From contig CAYRQK010000001.1 of the NCBI GenBank assembly GCA_964426605.1, positions 372,001 through 436,000 on the forward strand: a stretch of 64,000 bases of DNA. Reading direction: 5' to 3'. This stretch comes from JAGQNT01 sp964426605. GTDB taxonomy: Bacteria > Patescibacteriota > Saccharimonadia > Saccharimonadales > UBA4665. The notes beneath the pieces are model-generated. The model worked only from the letters and a program-made list of their open reading frames with translations, was not told the DNA's origin and did no database searches. The translations under genes and the position numbers were made by a program. Shown here one piece after another: positions 22,917-32,359 of the stretch (the stretch's first letter is position 1; each line of letters begins with the position of its first letter).

Positions 22917-24275
22917 GTGGAACCGACAACTAAAATTCAGCCACAGAACACCGACGCCGAGGCCAGTCTACTCGGTGCTATCCTCATCGATAGCGACGCC
23001 ATCGTCAAGATTGCCGATCAGATTATTCCTGCTGACTTTTTTGACACCAAGCACCAACGTATCTACGAAGCCGCCTCGCAGTTATATGAGAAGCGTAGCC
23101 CTATCGATGTGCTCACCCTTGCTGATCAACTCAAAAATAATGGGTATCTCGACCTCGTCGGTGGCCCAGGCTACTTAACGGAACTCACCAATTTCGTACC
23201 GACTGCCGCTCACGCCGAACAATACGCCGACATCGTCGGTCAGAAAGCATTGCGTCGTCGGATGATGGCCGCTGCCCAGGACATTGCCGCCACTAGCGGC
23301 AATGAGGCCAAGAGTATTAAGGAAGTGATTGAGGAAGCCGAAACGCGCCTATTCGAGGTTAGCCAGCAACACGTCAAGCAAAACGTCGTCAGCCTGGAGG
23401 CTATCTTAGCCGAAAGCTTTGAGCGCCTGGATGACTTGCACAAAGACAAGAAAAAGATCCGTGGTATCCCAACTGGATTCAGGGATATGGACAACTTGCT
23501 GGCGGGCCTGCAGCGCAGCGATCTGTTTGTGTTGGCCGCCCGGCCGTCGATGGGCAAGACCGCATTTGCCCTCAATTTGGCCCACAATGTGGCTGTGCAA
23601 TCCAAAGAGCCGGTATTGCTGTTCAGTCTCGAGATGAGTAAAGAACAGCTGGTTGACCGACTGCTGGCCATGGAGTCAGGTGTTGATGCCTGGGCGCTAC
23701 GTACCGGCAACCTCACCGATAGCGATTTTGAGAAGATCGGTCAGGCCATGGGTACGCTGTCGGAAGCGCCAATATTTATCGATGACACCCCGGGTATCAC
23801 CGTCAGTGACATGCGTACCAAGGCCCGCCGCGAAGCGCACCAGCGCCCGCTCGGTTTGGTCATCGTGGATTATCTGCAGCTGATGAGCGGCGGTAGCCGG
23901 TACAGTGATCAAGGTAATCGCGTCCAAGAGATCTCTGAAATCTCTCGAGGGCTCAAAGGCGTCGCCCGCGAACTAAACGTGCCGTTGATTGCCCTCAGCC
24001 AGCTCAGCCGCTCAGTCGAAAGTCGTAGTCCGCAAATTCCACAGCTGGCCGACCTCCGCGAGTCCGGCTCCATCGAGCAGGATGCCGATGTGGTGGCATT
24101 TATTTACCGCGAGGAATACTACAACCCCGATACCGATCGTAAAAAACTGACCGATATCCTAGTCAAAAAACACCGCAATGGCCCAACCGGTGGTGTCGAG
24201 CTATACTTTGACAACGAGAAACAGCGTTTCCGCTCAGTTGATAAGCGGCGCGGCGGCGATCCGTTCACCGGCTAG
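22917..24275 (+). CDS. dnaB: Replicative DNA helicase DnaB
   Basis: The 452-residue protein has the N-terminal domain (NTDAEASLLGAILIDSDAI), a linker helix, and a RecA-like domain with GIPTGFRDMD, Walker A ARPSMGKTAFAL, LFSLEMSKEQL, Walker B IVDYLQLM, and SQLSRSVESR before LRESGSIEQDADVV. It unwinds DNA at the fork as a hexamer and contacts the tau protein encoded just upstream. The start is GTG at 22917 with AGAGGGAG upstream. No intein is present. Confidence 0.97.
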   Translation: MEPTTKIQPQNTDAEASLLGAILIDSDAIVKIADQIIPADFFDTKHQRIYEAASQLYEKRSPIDVLTLADQLKNNGYLDLVGGPGYLTELTNFVPTAAHAEQYADIVGQKALRRRMMAAAQDIAATSGNEAKSIKEVIEEAETRLFEVSQQHVKQNVVSLEAILAESFERLDDLHKDKKKIRGIPTGFRDMDNLLAGLQRSDLFVLAARPSMGKTAFALNLAHNVAVQSKEPVLLFSLEMSKEQLVDRLLAMESGVDAWALRTGNLTDSDFEKIGQAMGTLSEAPIFIDDTPGITVSDMRTKARREAHQRPLGLVIVDYLQLMSGGSRYSDQGNRVQEISEISRGLKGVARELNVPLIALSQLSRSVESRSPQIPQLADLRESGSIEQDADVVAFIYREEYYNPDTDRKKLTDILVKKHRNGPTGGVELYFDNEKQRFRSVDKRRGGDPFTG

Positions 24276-24333
24276 TGTGTCAATAACAGCATAAGCAGCT
24301 ATACTGATGATAGTCCAGAGGATATACCGAAGC

Positions 24334-25536
24334 ATGAAGAGGTTAGTCAAGTTCAAAAAACGAGTCCGAGCGGCAGGCCCTTACGCCGCGGGTCTGCTAT
24401 TGTTTGCCCTGCTATTTTGGACGCGCCTTGGCAGTCTGACCCACGACAAACTGAGTCCGACTGAGGCTGCGGCCATAGCCGATAGCCAATCGCTCGGTAC
24501 CGTTGCGCACACGCCACTATTTTTACCCATTAACCTCGTGAGATGGCTCATCGGTGCCGTCCTGCCTCACTCGGCCGCCACACTACGACTCAGTAGCACA
24601 CTTTTTGCTCTCATGGCGATTGTGGGGCTCGCCTACGCGTTACGACGCTGGTACGGCCAGCGCACGGCTATATTCGGGATTACCTTATTCGCGAGCAGCG
24701 CCTGGGTGCTCCACATGGGGCGATTGGCCGATTATGACATCGCCTACCTGTGGGCGTTACCTATGTTGGTCATGGCACACGTCACTCTTCACGAGAAGCC
24801 CACCAGTAGTCGACGACTCGCGTTGTGGCTGACCGTGCAGATTGCCGTACTCTACATACCTGGCATGGTGTGGTTCGTAATACTGAACACGTTTTGGCAG
24901 CGCCGTACACTCAGGGAGGCGTTTCGGGTTTTTCGACGACCACTCGCGGCAACTAGTCTCGTGTTGCTGGGCCTTATAGGCCTAATACCATTCGTATGGG
25001 GGGTGCTCAAGAATCCAACCGAAACATATTTGCTAACCTGGCTTGGATTGCCGGTTCACATGCCGGGGTTGCACGATATTATTGGGCGCTTGGGCTATAG
25101 CATACTGTTTATCATCGTCCGGACACCAGCCGACCCAGCGCACTGGCTCGGACATTTGCCGCTACTAGGGGCACTTGCGGCGGTTTGTTTCGTGGCAGGA
25201 TGTTTGTTTTACGCAAAGCACTTGCATGCCGATCGGACAAAACTATTGTTGAGTAATTACCTCCTGGGTGCCATTCTGGTGGCACTAGGCGGAGCGGTTA
25301 CTCGCAGTGTCATCGTACCCATCATATACACAGTGGCCGCCGGTGGCGTGGCTTACTTGCTCCACCCGTGGCTCAGGCTATTCCCGCGCAATATCTTGGC
25401 TCGACATGTCGGTATCAGTCTGGTCTGTGTCGCTATCGGGCTGGCGTGCATATATAATCTTCGACACTACTTCGTGGCCTGGCCGCTTAGCCCAGACACA
25501 ACCGCTGCCTTTACGACGCCAGTACTTAAGCAATAA
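24334..25536 (+). CDS. Multi-pass membrane protein, PMT/ArnT-type glycosyltransferase-like
   Basis: A ~400-residue protein with about ten hydrophobic segments, starting with AGLLLFALLFWTRLG and followed by a loop with acidic residues and the pattern SPTEAAAIADSQ, as in GT-C enzymes of the PMT/ArnT/GT39-83 group. HMGRLADYDIAYLWALP resembles their second conserved loop. These use polyprenyl-phosphate sugars outside the membrane. ATG 24307 directly abuts TATACT (24300-24305), so ATG 24334, with AGAGGA upstream, is preferred. Substrate unknown. Confidence 0.65.
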   Translation: MKRLVKFKKRVRAAGPYAAGLLLFALLFWTRLGSLTHDKLSPTEAAAIADSQSLGTVAHTPLFLPINLVRWLIGAVLPHSAATLRLSSTLFALMAIVGLAYALRRWYGQRTAIFGITLFASSAWVLHMGRLADYDIAYLWALPMLVMAHVTLHEKPTSSRRLALWLTVQIAVLYIPGMVWFVILNTFWQRRTLREAFRVFRRPLAATSLVLLGLIGLIPFVWGVLKNPTETYLLTWLGLPVHMPGLHDIIGRLGYSILFIIVRTPADPAHWLGHLPLLGALAAVCFVAGCLFYAKHLHADRTKLLLSNYLLGAILVALGGAVTRSVIVPIIYTVAAGGVAYLLHPWLRLFPRNILARHVGISLVCVAIGLACIYNLRHYFVAWPLSPDTTAAFTTPVLKQ

Positions 25537-25581
25537 CCAGATATTTGCTACAATATGCATACGAAAGAGGAGAATACTCAC

Positions 25582-25875
25582 ATGGGTAAGTTTGACCAAG
25601 CAAAAATGCTACTACAGGTAAAGAAAATTCAGAAAGAACTGCAAAAGCAGATTATTACGGTTGAGCAAGGTGATGGTGCCGTGCGCGTTGAGATTAGTGG
25701 TGAACAAAAGATCAAGAAGATTCACATCGATCCCGAGTACGTCGACACCGACGACATCGGTCAGTTAGAGCGTTGGATAGAAGACGCCGTCAAGGAAGCC
25801 ATTCAGGAAAGTCAGCGTATTGCCGCCGAGAAGATGCAGCCAATGATGGGCGCATTGAGTAGCCTCGGACTGTAA
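25582..25875 (+). CDS. YbaB/EbfC-family nucleoid-associated protein
   Basis: The 97-residue protein has the YbaB pattern: an N-terminal helix (AKMLLQVKKIQKELQKQ), a three-strand sheet (GAVRVEISGEQKIKKIHID), and a C-terminal helix with AVKEAIQESQRIAAEKM. It binds DNA as a dimer. Its place next to recR is the classic dnaX-ybaB-recR association, here with dnaB and a membrane protein between. AGAGGAG lies about 10 nt before ATG 25582; the longer frame from 25555 is not supported. Confidence 0.92.
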   Translation: MGKFDQAKMLLQVKKIQKELQKQIITVEQGDGAVRVEISGEQKIKKIHIDPEYVDTDDIGQLERWIEDAVKEAIQESQRIAAEKMQPMMGALSSLGL

Positions 25876-25887
25876 GACTGTATTTCC

Positions 25888-26493
25888 ATGCAATTATTGC
25901 CACCAGCTCTCAAGGACCTTATTGAAGCCCTTGGTGTATTGCCAGGGGTGGGTTCGCGTACCGCCGAACGTTACGCGTATTATTTGCTGAAGCGCGACCC
26001 ATCTAAGGCATCACAGCTAGCCGAAGCGCTGACGCAGCTACACAGTGGCATCAAGCTATGCCCTAAGACTTTTGCGTTGATTGACGCCAGCGAGGATATC
26101 TCGCCCCTATACACTGACTCACGGCGCGATAAAACACTGATTGCCATCGTGGCTGAGCCACTTGATATCGTGTCGCTCGAGAAGACTAATGGCTTTCACG
26201 GCACATACCATGTGCTGGGCGGCTTAGTATCGCCAATTGACGGTATCGGGCCTGAGCAACTACATATTGCCGAACTGCTGCAGCGCATCGACGAAGATAA
26301 AGTACAGGAGATCATCTTAGCCACCAATGCCAGCGTCGAGGGCGAATCGACCGCACTGTACATTCAACAGCAAATTGGCGACCGTCCGGTCAGGATTTCA
26401 CGCCTAGCTCGCGGCCTACCGGTTGGGGTCGACCTGGAATATGCCGATCAAATTACCCTCAGCCGCGCCCTCGAAGGCAGGCAAACACTATGA
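25888..26493 (+). CDS. recR: Recombination protein RecR with degenerate zinc finger
   Basis: The 201-residue protein has the N-terminal helix-hairpin-helix (LGVLPGVGSRTAERYAYYLL), a Toprim domain (IAIVAEPLDIVSLEKTNGFHGTYHVLGG) and the C-terminal ARGLPVGVDLEYADQITL. RecR works with RecO/RecF in loading RecA. The zinc finger normally has four cysteines (C-x2-C...C-x2-C); here only one remains (LCPKTFALIDASEDISPLYT). Otherwise length and order are normal. Start 12 nt after the ybaB stop. Confidence 0.95.
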   Translation: MQLLPPALKDLIEALGVLPGVGSRTAERYAYYLLKRDPSKASQLAEALTQLHSGIKLCPKTFALIDASEDISPLYTDSRRDKTLIAIVAEPLDIVSLEKTNGFHGTYHVLGGLVSPIDGIGPEQLHIAELLQRIDEDKVQEIILATNASVEGESTALYIQQQIGDRPVRISRLARGLPVGVDLEYADQITLSRALEGRQTL

Positions 26494-26512
26494 AACTGGT
26501 AAAATAAGTGTG

Positions 26513-27523
26513 ATGCAAGATAAAATTAAAGATCTGGTCAATGACGCACATAAGATTGTCGTGGTGCAGGCCGATAATCCGGATGCGGACAGTCTGGGCA
26601 GCGCACTGGCGCTGGAGCATATACTGGGCGATCTGGGCAAAGATGTACAGCTATACTGCGGGGTCGATATGCCGACCTATCTGCGACACATGTCGGGCTG
26701 GGGCCGCGTACAAAAGGATTTGCCGAAGCAATTTGACCTGAGTATCATCGTGGATGCCAGCACCTATACACTACTCGAGCAGCTCGAGAAGACCGGGCAG
26801 CTGGCCTGGCTCAAGACCAAGCCATGTGTTGTGCTCGATCACCACGCCATGGTCGAGAAGCCGATAGATTTTGCCAAAGTCATGCTAGTGAATCCCGAGG
26901 TCGCATCAGCAGGCGAGTTGATATTCCACCTGGCCAACGCCAACGGCTGGAAGGTAAACGTCGAAGCCGCCGAGCATATCATGAGTTCCATCTTGGGCGA
27001 CACGCAGGGCTTAACCAATGGCCTGACGGCTGCCAGCACCTATCGCACCATGGCCGACCTGTACGAGCTCGGAGCTGACCGTCCTAAGTTAGAAGAGCTC
27101 CGCCGCAATGCTAGTAAGATGGTACCGATTATTTACAAGTACAAAGGCGAGCTCATTCGGCGCACCGAGCTGGTAGCTGACGGCCATATTGCCTACGTGA
27201 CAGTGCCGCAAACCGAGATTAACGAGTATAGCCCGCTATACAACCCAGCAGCACTGGTGCAATTCGACATGCTGCAGATTAGTGATGTGCAACTAGGTAT
27301 CGTTTTCAAGACCTACGATGATGGTCACGTCACGGCAGCACTGCGTGCCAACCACGGTTCGCCAATCGCTGGTAAACTAGCTGAGCATATGGGCGGTGGT
27401 GGACACAATTATGCCGCCGGCTTCAAGGTGACTGATGGTCGCCCCTTTGCCGAGGTACAATCCGACTGTATAGCATACGCCACGCAGCTATTGAATAATC
27501 TCGTACAGGAACAAACCGCATGA
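26513..27523 (+). CDS. DHH-family phosphoesterase (NrnA-like)
   Basis: The 336-residue protein has a DHH domain (VVVQADNPDADSLGSALAL, SIIVDAS, VLDHHAM, SAGELIF) and a DHHA1 domain with GGGGHNYAAGF near the end. NrnA-type enzymes degrade nanoRNA and dephosphorylate pAp; c-di-AMP-cleaving relatives also exist. The first motif lacks the histidine usually preceding NPDxD. ATG 26513 is chosen since TAAAAT at 26500-26505 lies 7 nt upstream; the in-frame extension overlaps recR. The stop overlaps the cysS start (ATGA). Confidence 0.85.
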   Translation: MQDKIKDLVNDAHKIVVVQADNPDADSLGSALALEHILGDLGKDVQLYCGVDMPTYLRHMSGWGRVQKDLPKQFDLSIIVDASTYTLLEQLEKTGQLAWLKTKPCVVLDHHAMVEKPIDFAKVMLVNPEVASAGELIFHLANANGWKVNVEAAEHIMSSILGDTQGLTNGLTAASTYRTMADLYELGADRPKLEELRRNASKMVPIIYKYKGELIRRTELVADGHIAYVTVPQTEINEYSPLYNPAALVQFDMLQISDVQLGIVFKTYDDGHVTAALRANHGSPIAGKLAEHMGGGGHNYAAGFKVTDGRPFAEVQSDCIAYATQLLNNLVQEQTA

Positions 27524-28929
27524 AACTATACAACACACTGACTCGGGAAATCGAAGACATCAAACCGCTGAACGCACCGGAAGTCACGGTGTATACTTGC
27601 GGGCCGACGGTATACGACTATCCACATGTTGGGAATTGGTTCACTTTCATTCGCTATGACGTGCTGATTCGCGCACTCAGGGCAAACGGTCTAAAACCCA
27701 AGTGGGTAATGAACATCACCGATGTCGGCCACCTGGTGTCTGACGCCGATGATGGTGAAGATAAATTAGAGAAGGGCGCCAGGCGCGAAGGCAAAACCGC
27801 TTGGGACGTGGCCAAGCGGTACGGCAACTACTTTGTGGCAGGCTTGGGCCGTCTGCATATCAGCCAGCCAGACTTTCTACCAAAAGCCACTGACCACATC
27901 CAGGAACAGATCGAGCTCGTCAAAACACTCGAAGCCAAGGGCTACACCTACACCATCCAGGATGGGGTATATTACGACACCAGCAAGTTCCCGGGCTACG
28001 CCCACTTTGCCAAACTCGACTTGGACGATTTGCAGGCCGGTGCTCGAGTGGAGCACAATCCTGAAAAGCGTAACATCAGCGACTTTGCCCTGTGGAAACT
28101 AACACCCGCGGGTATTAACCGTGACATGGAGTGGGACAGCCCGTGGGGCAAAGGCTTCCCCGGCTGGCACTTGGAATGTTCGGCCATGAGTATGAAGTAC
28201 CTAGGCGAGACCATAGACATTCATTCTGGTGGCATCGACCACGTGCCAGTACACCATACCAACGAGATCGCCCAATCCGAAGCCGCCACTGGTAAACGCT
28301 TTGCCAATTACTGGATGCATACCAATCACATCTCCGTAAACGGCGAGAAGATATCCAAATCACTCGGCAATGGCATCACTCTTGAGGATATTGAAGCCAA
28401 GGGTTTTAGTCTGGAGGCATTTCGGTTGCACGTACTCGAAAGCCACTACCGCAGTCAGAGTAAGTTTAGCTGGGAAAGCCTACAAGCTGCCCAAAATCGT
28501 TTGAATGACCTCAAAGCCATGGCAGCACTACAGTGGCAGACTGTGCCAACAGTACACGATCAAACGACGTTTACGTACAGTGATGTCGGTAATGAGATTG
28601 CCCGAATATTGAGCGAAGATCTACACACCGAGACGGCACTAGCACTCTTAAGCGAGTTAACGAAGCAAGTACTGATGATCGGCGTTGCTAATCGTGAAAA
28701 GGACGAGTTTGTGGCCATGTTGCAGGCTATCGATGCGCTACTTGGCACTCAACTAGGCAACATCCGGGACATTAGTGGCGAGCACAAGCAGCTCGTTGCT
28801 CAGCGACAACGATCACGCGAAATCAACGATTGGGCCAAAGCCGATGAGTATCGAGACCAACTAGTGGCTGCCGACATCGGCTTACGTGACGGCAGTGATG
28901 GTACTACGACGTGGTTTCCGCTTGCCTGA
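27520..28929 (+). CDS. cysS: Cysteinyl-tRNA synthetase
   Basis: The 469-residue class I enzyme has CGPTVYDYPHVGN (zinc-ligand cysteine and HIGH-like motif), WHLECSAMS and IDIHSGGIDHVPVHHTNE (further zinc ligands), and KISKSLGN (KMSKS motif). A DALR/anticodon-binding domain ends the protein. Start overlaps the DHH gene stop by 4 nt. The last 26 nt overlap the convergent AI-2E-type transporter gene. Confidence 0.97.
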   Translation: MKLYNTLTREIEDIKPLNAPEVTVYTCGPTVYDYPHVGNWFTFIRYDVLIRALRANGLKPKWVMNITDVGHLVSDADDGEDKLEKGARREGKTAWDVAKRYGNYFVAGLGRLHISQPDFLPKATDHIQEQIELVKTLEAKGYTYTIQDGVYYDTSKFPGYAHFAKLDLDDLQAGARVEHNPEKRNISDFALWKLTPAGINRDMEWDSPWGKGFPGWHLECSAMSMKYLGETIDIHSGGIDHVPVHHTNEIAQSEAATGKRFANYWMHTNHISVNGEKISKSLGNGITLEDIEAKGFSLEAFRLHVLESHYRSQSKFSWESLQAAQNRLNDLKAMAALQWQTVPTVHDQTTFTYSDVGNEIARILSEDLHTETALALLSELTKQVLMIGVANREKDEFVAMLQAIDALLGTQLGNIRDISGEHKQLVAQRQRSREINDWAKADEYRDQLVAADIGLRDGSDGTTTWFPLA

Positions 28930-30022
28930 TTTCGTGCTTGATTTCTGGACTATCGATAAGTTTGCGATTACGAAGCTGGTCGAGAATAAGTATACGTATA
29001 CAACCTGCTATCGGAATGGCCACTAGACCACCGAATAGGCCGCTAAAGCTGACGCCCACTACCACCGAAGCAAACACCAGCAGTGGTGACATATTGGTCG
29101 AATTAGCCTGCAAACGCGGTTGAATAAGGTAGTTTTCTATTTGTTGATACAAAATATAGTAGGCCAAGATACCAAGCGCCGACAGCGGAGACGTAAATAA
29201 TGCAACTATCGTCACAATCACAGCACCAATAGTGTGGCCGATCATCGGGATTAAGCCGCAAATAAACACGACACCTAGCAAAGCAACCGGGTAACTGACA
29301 CCAAATATCAATAGCCCTGGCAGTAGCATACAGGCCGCAATGGCTGCTAGTAGCACTTGGCCATTGACGTAGCCCCGGATAACCCGGTACATGTCGTGCA
29401 ACACATCTTTAGTTTCTTTCCGTTTTCGCCGAGGCGTCAGCTCAATGCCGAACTTAATCCACCGAGGGCCTTCCACGAGCATCATAAACGTCAGGGCCAA
29501 AATTGTAAGCACCGAAAAAATGCTACTCCCAACCTTCGAAACCGTGGAGACGGCTGATCCACTCACATTACCTAGATGGCTTGATAGCTCTTTTGAGAAC
29601 TTCGTAACCTGTGGTTCCAAATGATAGCGCTTAATAAAGTGGCCGAGATCACTGTTCTCATCTCGAGTCTCGCGCACAATCCTCGGCGCCGAATCGATTA
29701 ATGAACGAGTCTGTCGCACAACAGGCGGGATAAGGCTGGCAATGAATGCGCTCAACACCAGTACAACAAGTATGAACGACACAGTAGTGGCAAAAGCACG
29801 GTTACCACGCAGTTTACCGGGTACCTTGCGAGCCACCCAACTGACAGGTGCGTTGAGTGCTAGAGCAAAAAATATAGAAGTGAATACTAGTAACAGGGCG
29901 TGCGCTGCCATCTGTAGTGCCTTAAGTGCGATAACGGTGGCTATAATAATAAAGATAACTTTGACAACAGTACGGGCGCTGATGGTAAGGGAAACTTCGT
30001 CAGGGATGTCTTTGACTGCCAT
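28904..30022 (-). CDS. AI-2E/PerM family membrane transporter
   Basis: The 372-residue protein has two N-terminal helices, a helical periplasmic region (residues ~90-170) and about five further helices, with VFICGLIPMIGHTIGAVIVT near the conserved family motif. The family contains AI-2 exporter TqsA and Na+/H+ antiporters, so the substrate is uncertain. The 3' end overlaps cysS by 26 nt in a tail-to-tail arrangement. Confidence 0.85.
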   Translation of the reverse strand: MAVKDIPDEVSLTISARTVVKVIFIIIATVIALKALQMAAHALLLVFTSIFFALALNAPVSWVARKVPGKLRGNRAFATTVSFILVVLVLSAFIASLIPPVVRQTRSLIDSAPRIVRETRDENSDLGHFIKRYHLEPQVTKFSKELSSHLGNVSGSAVSTVSKVGSSIFSVLTILALTFMMLVEGPRWIKFGIELTPRRKRKETKDVLHDMYRVIRGYVNGQVLLAAIAACMLLPGLLIFGVSYPVALLGVVFICGLIPMIGHTIGAVIVTIVALFTSPLSALGILAYYILYQQIENYLIQPRLQANSTNMSPLLVFASVVVGVSFSGLFGGLVAIPIAGCIRILILDQLRNRKLIDSPEIKHEIRQAETTS

Positions 30023-30032
30023 ATACGCTCTA

Positions 30033-31184
30033 TTATTGCACCTTCTTGGCGGTTAACAAACTTTGATACAGCATCACGAGCTCCGCGCCTACCGCTGCCA
30101 CGTCATACTGCTTGGTATGTTGCGCGCCATTGGCCGCCACTTGAGCACGGAGTGTTTGGTCCTGCATGTACTGCATGAGCTTTTCGGCCAGTCGAGTATC
30201 ATCGAGTGGATCAAATAACTGATCTGTTTCAGCCACAACACTGCGGTAACCCGGGTTGTCACCAGCCAGTACGGCAGCCTTGCCTGAAGCCATGGCCTCG
30301 ATTAGTACGATGCCAAAGCTCTCACCGGCACTACTCGGGAATAGTGCGATATCGGCACTAGCGTAGTAACGCGGCTTGTCATCTTCGCTCACGAAGCCAG
30401 CAAACTCGACCACGTCTTGCAAACCATGATCACGCATATACGTCTCGAGCTGAGCTTGTAACGGGCCCCGGCCACAAATAACCAATCGGAATGGTGGCAG
30501 TGATGCACGATCTATCTGGGCAAGTGCTTTCAGCAAAATATCACATCCTTTTCGCTGTACTAAACGTCCCAAAAACAACAGCTGAAGTCTATCATCACGC
30601 TCGAACGGTTCGGCGCCAGCAAAGCGCGGCACGTCGATGACATTGGGTAATACTTGGGCCTCGAGGCCAAAACTCCACTTCTCGAAATCAGCTGCTGCTT
30701 GTGAAACTGCCAACATTTTATCGAAGCGCTTGAGCGACGGTCGCAGCCATAACCCAAGCAAACGATTGCTCCAACGGGCCAACGACCCATACGGCAAAAT
30801 ATGGAACGTACCGACAATGACAGTGCTGGGATCGGCAGCCATGACGAGTCGCTGCGCCATCAAGGGATGATGCGGTGTCTGCACATGTAGCACATCAAAA
30901 TGCTCGTTTTGTATAAAAGCCCGCAATTTACGCTTACTGGTCGGGTACGGAATAGTGGTGCGATTACCGTTGAACGTCACACTCATATTGCGCGACAAGC
31001 TGTGGATATTTGGCAAGTCACGCTTTTCGGTCTGACCGACTAAATAGTGCACATCATGACCTTGACCGCGCAGCCACTCGCCAAGTGTAACGACATACTG
31101 TTGGACACCATCGGTAGGGTCAAGTGACGTATCGAGTACAAAACCTATCTTGAGCGGTACGTGTGTCGTCTTAGGTTTTGGCAT
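30033..31184 (-). CDS. Glycosyltransferase family 4
   Basis: The protein of 383 residues is GT-B: IGFVLDTSLDPTDGVQQYV at the N-terminus, a FLGRLVQRKGCDILLKAL hinge strand, VICGRGPLQ, and the donor-binding SAGESFGIVLIEAMASGKA (E-x7-E). ATG 31184 is chosen because the longer frame to 31250 lies inside the upstream GT4 gene; it then overlaps that gene's stop by 14 nt. The two form an operon and probably act in sequence on a lipid-linked glycan. Confidence 0.87.
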   Translation of the reverse strand: MPKPKTTHVPLKIGFVLDTSLDPTDGVQQYVVTLGEWLRGQGHDVHYLVGQTEKRDLPNIHSLSRNMSVTFNGNRTTIPYPTSKRKLRAFIQNEHFDVLHVQTPHHPLMAQRLVMAADPSTVIVGTFHILPYGSLARWSNRLLGLWLRPSLKRFDKMLAVSQAAADFEKWSFGLEAQVLPNVIDVPRFAGAEPFERDDRLQLLFLGRLVQRKGCDILLKALAQIDRASLPPFRLVICGRGPLQAQLETYMRDHGLQDVVEFAGFVSEDDKPRYYASADIALFPSSAGESFGIVLIEAMASGKAAVLAGDNPGYRSVVAETDQLFDPLDDTRLAEKLMQYMQDQTLRAQVAANGAQHTKQYDVAAVGAELVMLYQSLLTAKKVQ

Positions 31185-32322
31185 AAGCGGCCTCAATAAT
31201 ATCGGCGTGCTGTACCATGGCGCTCTTATACAAATCTTCGTATTGGTCAACCACCTTTGGATAGCCGAACTGCTTCACATAGTCTTGAGCCCAATCCTGC
31301 CAGACCTTGCGTAGCGGTTCGTCGTAGAGTAATAGCTGTAGTCGGCGAGCCATCTCGACGCTATCGTGCGGATTGACAAGCGACAGTGCGCCAGTGTCTT
31401 GCATGACGCTGGCGTACCCAGAGTTGTCGCCGGCCACCGTCACGACGCCGCAGGCCATAGCCTCTAGCAGTACGATGCCGAAACTCTCGCCATAAATGGC
31501 TGGTGCGCAGAATAAATCAGCTGTATTCAGCAGCTCCACTTTGGTTTCGTCACTGACATACCCCAAAAATGTAACGTTTGGCAAATGCAGGTCTGTAACC
31601 ATTTGTTCCATTTTCTCACGGTCTGGGCCGTCGCCAGCAACCACCAGTGAGACATTCTCTTGATCTTGTGTAAGTAGCTGGTAAGCGCGCAATAAATACT
31701 TGAGACCCTTGCGCCGCTCTAACCGACCAACAAACAATATCGTTTTCGCCGCATCAGTCCGAGTGGAAGCAACTCTGCGATAGCGTTTCAGATTGATGCC
31801 ATTAGGAATAATGGTAATCGGTTGCGTCGTCAGACTGCCCACATACTCTGCGGCAGCATCGGATACCGCCGTCAGCTGATGTAAGTACTTGAGCTCAGAC
31901 TTGGTGTAGGGCGTCACCACTCTAATAATGGTGCGACTCATGATAGTTTCAGGAATTTTGGCATGGAACGTACCGATGTTGATGCACTTGCTACGGGTCA
32001 GGATCTGCCGACTCAATATCGGTTGCCACGGTTCGTGAAAGTGCAAAATATCGAATTTTTCAACTTCGAGCATTTGTTCGATAGCTTCATTATCAATACT
32101 CGCCGAAACCTGCGAAGTCGTGCCCATGGGTGAGCGAAAATCATTGCCAGAACCTAAAAACAACAAGCCGTCGGTGTCGACATCGGAAATATCTCGAGGC
32201 TGCGGAGTAATGATCTTGACATCGTGACCACGCTTGACAAGCTCTGTACGCATAGCCCGAACTATTTCTTGGACACCACCACCGCGTGCCATACTATACG
32301 GGCAAACTAGTCCGATCTTCAT
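31171..32322 (-). CDS. Glycosyltransferase family 4, PimA-like
   Basis: A protein of 383 residues starting MKIGLVCPYSMARGGGVQEI, the glycine-rich GT4 loop. HFHEPWQPILSRQ, TIIPNGINLKRY, FVGRLERRKGLKYLLRAY and YGESFGIVLLEAMACG complete the set; the pattern is like phosphatidylinositol mannosyltransferase. TATAAT at 32338-32333 lies 10 nt before ATG 32322 and overlaps the alternative ATG 32334, so the shorter, probably leaderless start is preferred. Confidence 0.87.
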   Translation of the reverse strand: MKIGLVCPYSMARGGGVQEIVRAMRTELVKRGHDVKIITPQPRDISDVDTDGLLFLGSGNDFRSPMGTTSQVSASIDNEAIEQMLEVEKFDILHFHEPWQPILSRQILTRSKCINIGTFHAKIPETIMSRTIIRVVTPYTKSELKYLHQLTAVSDAAAEYVGSLTTQPITIIPNGINLKRYRRVASTRTDAAKTILFVGRLERRKGLKYLLRAYQLLTQDQENVSLVVAGDGPDREKMEQMVTDLHLPNVTFLGYVSDETKVELLNTADLFCAPAIYGESFGIVLLEAMACGVVTVAGDNSGYASVMQDTGALSLVNPHDSVEMARRLQLLLYDEPLRKVWQDWAQDYVKQFGYPKVVDQYEDLYKSAMVQHADIIEAAYAKT

Positions 32323-32359
32323 ATTAGTTTTCATTATACAGTATCTTGGCCAGGGGCCA

